Origin: DAOTTW01 sp034437615
GTDB taxonomy: Bacteria > Chloroflexota > Anaerolineae > Aggregatilineales > Phototrophicaceae
Length of the DNA: 6,488 nt
NCBI GenBank assembly: GCA_034437615.1
Contig: DAOTTW010000132.1
Location: 1 to 6,488 of the forward strand
Reading direction: 5' to 3'
Positions 4,757 through 6,488 of this stretch are shown here, one piece after another. The notes below the pieces were generated by a model that made no database searches, had not been told where the DNA came from, and saw nothing but the letters and a program-made list of their open reading frames with translations. The position numbers and the translations under genes were made by a program. Each line of letters begins with the position of its first letter. The stretch's first letter is position 1.

Positions 4757-5674
4757 ATGCAAAGCAGCCTGAACGTAGCAGCAATCAACGACACGCAACG
4801 CAAGCCGCAGCCCGTCACGCTACCCGTGCGCCTCTGGCGTGCATGGTGGCGCAATAGCACACTCGCCATCAACCTGAGCTTGCTGCTGCTGATCGGGCTG
4901 ATTGGGGCCGTCCTGTTGGCTGATGTGCTGGCCCCGCACGACCCAACTGGCATGAACTTACGCGCTCGGCTCAAGCCGCCCGTGTTTGTCTCGGACGCTG
5001 CCCTGCCCGAATTTCCGTTAGGGACCGACGCTATCGGGCGCGACCTGCTGAGCCGTATTTTGTACGGTGGGCAGGTTTCGCTGCTGGTTGGTGGCGTTGC
5101 GACTACGCTCGGATTGCTACTCGGTACATTCAGCGGACTCATCAGCGGTTATGTGGGGGGCTGGCTCGATGAAATCATCATGTATCTAGTGGATGTGCAA
5201 CTGTCGTTGCCCTTCTTGCTGCTGGCGGTGGCTGTCGCGTTGGTGCTGGGTACCACGCTACCTGTGCTGATCGGCCTGGCGGCGTTGGCGACGTGGCCGA
5301 TTTATGCGCGTGTGGTGCGCGGCAGCGTGCTTTCCGTGCGTGAGCGTGATTACGTGCTGGCGGCACGCGCCGCCGGCGCGACAGATCGGCATATCATCCT
5401 GCGCCACCTGCTGCCGAACCTGCTGGCCCCCGTGTTGGTGCTGGCGACGCTCAGCGTCGGGCGCATCATCCTGCTGGAAAGCGGCCTCAGCTTCCTGGGC
5501 ATCGGCATCCAACCGCCGACGCCTTCCTGGGGCAACATGATTAGCGAAGGTCGCGAGTATCTCTCTACGGCGTGGTGGTTATCGACCATGCCCGGCATCG
5601 CCCTGGTTTTGTTAACGATGGCCGTCGGCACCATTGGCGACTGGCTTCGTGATGTAATGGATGTACGTGTTTAG
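4757..5674 (+). CDS. Peptide-type ABC transporter permease, DppC/OppC family
   Basis: This is the second membrane subunit of the importer, expected to form a heterodimer with the product at 3811. From ATG 4757 it is 305 aa. A cytoplasmic N-terminal stretch leads into TM1 (about 37-57), then LAPHDP (58-63) and the family motif GTDAIGRDLLSR (89-100). TMs follow across about 106-130, 149-170 and 171-185, and the EAA coupling loop is at about 199-225 (YVLAARAAGA, then LLPNLLAP). LSFLGIGIQPPTPSWG is at 244-259, with a last TM near 279-295. All conserved motifs of the family are intact. I prefer ATG 4757, which has GAGAGA 4-9 bases upstream, over an in-frame TTG at 4742 that would add five residues and has no ribosome binding site. 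Its stop codon lies inside a 14-bp tandem duplication. Confidence 0.95.
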   Translation: MQSSLNVAAINDTQRKPQPVTLPVRLWRAWWRNSTLAINLSLLLLIGLIGAVLLADVLAPHDPTGMNLRARLKPPVFVSDAALPEFPLGTDAIGRDLLSRILYGGQVSLLVGGVATTLGLLLGTFSGLISGYVGGWLDEIIMYLVDVQLSLPFLLLAVAVALVLGTTLPVLIGLAALATWPIYARVVRGSVLSVRERDYVLAARAAGATDRHIILRHLLPNLLAPVLVLATLSVGRIILLESGLSFLGIGIQPPTPSWGNMISEGREYLSTAWWLSTMPGIALVLLTMAVGTIGDWLRDVMDVRV

Positions 5675-5687
5675 ATGTACGTGCTTA
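5660..5687. repeat. 2 x 14 bp tandem duplication across the DppC/OppC-type stop codon
   Basis: GATGTACGTGTTTA at 5660-5673 is followed directly by GATGTACGTGCTTA at 5674-5687, 13 of 14 bases identical. The first copy encodes the last Asp-Val-Arg-Val residues and the start of the TAG stop, and the second copy lies just past it. A further GATGTA sits at 5651-5656. The arrangement looks like a local slippage duplication at the gene end. Confidence 0.9.
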
Positions 5688-5688
5688 C

Positions 5689-5709
5689 AAGAAACAAGAA
5701 ACAAGAAAC
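5689..5709 (+). repeat. 3 x 7 bp AAGAAAC tandem repeat upstream of the binding protein
   Basis: AAGAAAC is present three times without interruption (5689-5695, 5696-5702, 5703-5709), one base after the 14-bp duplication and immediately before the ribosome binding site. The tract is purine-rich, without self-complementarity, and should stay single-stranded in mRNA. A-rich unstructured leaders commonly favour ribosome loading, which fits a protein needed in excess. The effect here is inferred. Confidence 0.9.
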
Positions 5710-5713
5710 AAAA

Positions 5714-5718
5714 AGGAG
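5714..5718 (+). promoter_or_regulatory. Strong ribosome binding site of the binding-protein gene
   Basis: AGGAG inside AAAAGGAGCT, 9 bases before ATG 5728, is the closest match to the anti-Shine-Dalgarno complement with good spacing in this window. It fixes the start of the binding protein. Confidence 0.75.
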
Positions 5719-5727
5719 CTGAACATA

Positions 5728-6488
5728 ATGCAACACATAACCCGTAACACCCTGCTGGCACTGCTGGCGCTGATTCTGCTGCTCGTCCCTGTGATGGCAC
5801 AGGATGACGATGCAAACCAAGATAATAACGAGACGCTGACCATCGGCATCAACGCCGAAATGGGCGGCATGGACCCGCACCATCAAGCAGGTGCTATCGT
5901 CAACAACCGCTTTAACTACATGATCTTCGATTCGCTGACGACTACAGACACGGATAACAACGTCGTGCCGATGCTGGCGACTGCATGGGAAGCCACCGAC
6001 GACACAACCTGGGTGTTTACGCTACGCGAGGGCGTGGTGTTCCATGATGGCAGCATCATGACCGCCGAGGATGTCGCCTTCAGCCTGAACCGCCTGCTGT
6101 TTGGCGAAAACGAAAGCTTCATCCGTAGCTCATACGCCCCCTACATCACCAGCGTAGAGGCCACTGGCGACCTGCAAGTGACCATCACCACACCCAGCAC
6201 CGACCCGCTGCTGCCGTTGCGCCTTGCTAGCTCTAACGCGGCCATCATGCCGCAGGCTTACGTCGAGGCCAACAGCTTCGAGGACCTACAACTTGAAGGC
6301 ATCGGTGCTGGCCCCTACAAGCTGGTGGAGTGGGTGCAGGGCGAGAGCATGACACTGGAAGCCCATGCGGATTACTGGATGGGCGCACCGGACGCCGAGA
6401 CGGTTATCATGCGCATCATCCCCGAAACATCGACCCGCGTGGCCGCGCTGCAAAGCGGTGAGGTCGATTTCATCACGACCATCAGCCC
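5728..6488 (+). CDS. ABC transporter solute-binding protein, family 5 (peptide/nickel type), 3' truncated by window end
   Basis: The reading frame is open from ATG 5728 to the window edge, giving 253 codons of a protein that is usually 500-600 aa, so about half is missing. Residues 1-24 form a Sec signal peptide with a Leu-rich core and a V-M-A cleavage site before Q25. There is no lipobox Cys, so it is secreted or held by other means rather than lipid-anchored. After an Asp/Asn-rich linker (25-36) come family 5 landmarks: LTIGINAEMGGMDPH (37-51), PMLATAWEA (81-89), the signature around 99-122 with LREGVVFHDG and AEDVAFSLNR, GAGPYKLVEW (193-202), DYWMG (215-219) and ALQSGEVDF (240-248). It captures the ligand for the two permeases upstream. 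Ligand identity cannot be read from this half; oligopeptide, dipeptide, sugar-oligomer and metal-chelate binders share this fold. The start is fixed by AGGAG at 5714-5718. Confidence 0.95.
   Translation, partial: MQHITRNTLLALLALILLLVPVMAQDDDANQDNNETLTIGINAEMGGMDPHHQAGAIVNNRFNYMIFDSLTTTDTDNNVVPMLATAWEATDDTTWVFTLREGVVFHDGSIMTAEDVAFSLNRLLFGENESFIRSSYAPYITSVEATGDLQVTITTPSTDPLLPLRLASSNAAIMPQAYVEANSFEDLQLEGIGAGPYKLVEWVQGESMTLEAHADYWMGAPDAETVIMRIIPETSTRVAALQSGEVDFITTIS

Noticed and set aside
4516..5142. 208-codon minus-strand frame across the two permease genes
   Set aside because: It is antisense to strongly conserved permease coding sequence, Ser/Arg-rich and without family resemblance.
5612..6122. 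Minus-strand frames opposite the end of the permease and the start of the binding protein
   Set aside because: They are shadows of the plus-strand binding-protein gene, which has a signal peptide, family motifs and a strong ribosome binding site.
1..6488. Defence system, prophage, insertion sequence or CRISPR array
   Set aside because: No integrase, transposase, terminal inverted repeats, spacer-repeat array or defence-type nuclease or ATPase was found on either strand.

Overview
The window looks like ordinary chromosomal DNA from a free-living bacterium of moderately high GC. My best guess is Chloroflexota (Anaerolineae-like). The reasons are the tandem small alpha/beta proteins that resemble an unnamed family I associate with that group, the style of the peptide-type ABC operon, and a Sec-secreted, non-lipidated binding protein. 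This assignment is inference; there is no rRNA or other phylogenetic marker in the window.

Layout. (1) Positions 156-1051 hold two same-strand small genes, 136 and 132 aa, that are clear tandem paralogues of each other. They look like a STAS/SpoIIAA-type alpha/beta fold, but their function is unknown. (2) Converging on them, on the minus strand, is a 67-aa Nif11-like protein (1076-1279). Its upstream region holds a TTGACA-type promoter, several dyads, a small hairpin and a perfect 2 x 13 bp tandem repeat. (3) Further along on the minus strand is a complete galactokinase gene, galK (start best placed at 2769), with no other Leloir-pathway gene visible. (4) Divergent from galK is a two-TM membrane protein of unknown function (best start GTG 2971), whose C-terminal tail is encoded by a hexanucleotide tandem repeat giving a Gly-Ser/Gly-Leu tract. 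(5) From 3811 to the window edge runs an oligopeptide/dipeptide-type ABC importer operon: two permeases of the DppB/OppB and DppC/OppC families, then a family 5 solute-binding protein cut off by the window end at 6488. The ATPase genes, if linked, would lie beyond the edge.

How the parts work together. Only the ABC operon is a clear functional unit: the secreted binding protein captures a ligand, and the two permeases form the membrane channel. The binding-protein gene has the best ribosome binding site in the window, preceded by a tandem-duplicated, A-rich intercistronic leader. That fits stronger expression of the binding protein than of the permeases.

I found no CRISPR array, insertion sequence, integrase, phage gene, tRNA or rRNA, and no convincing undescribed system. 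The best leads for a second look are short: in-gene and intercistronic tandem repeats, the orphan Nif11-like gene with its structured upstream region, the paralogue doublet, and a hairpin that would cover the ribosome binding site of the first permease.
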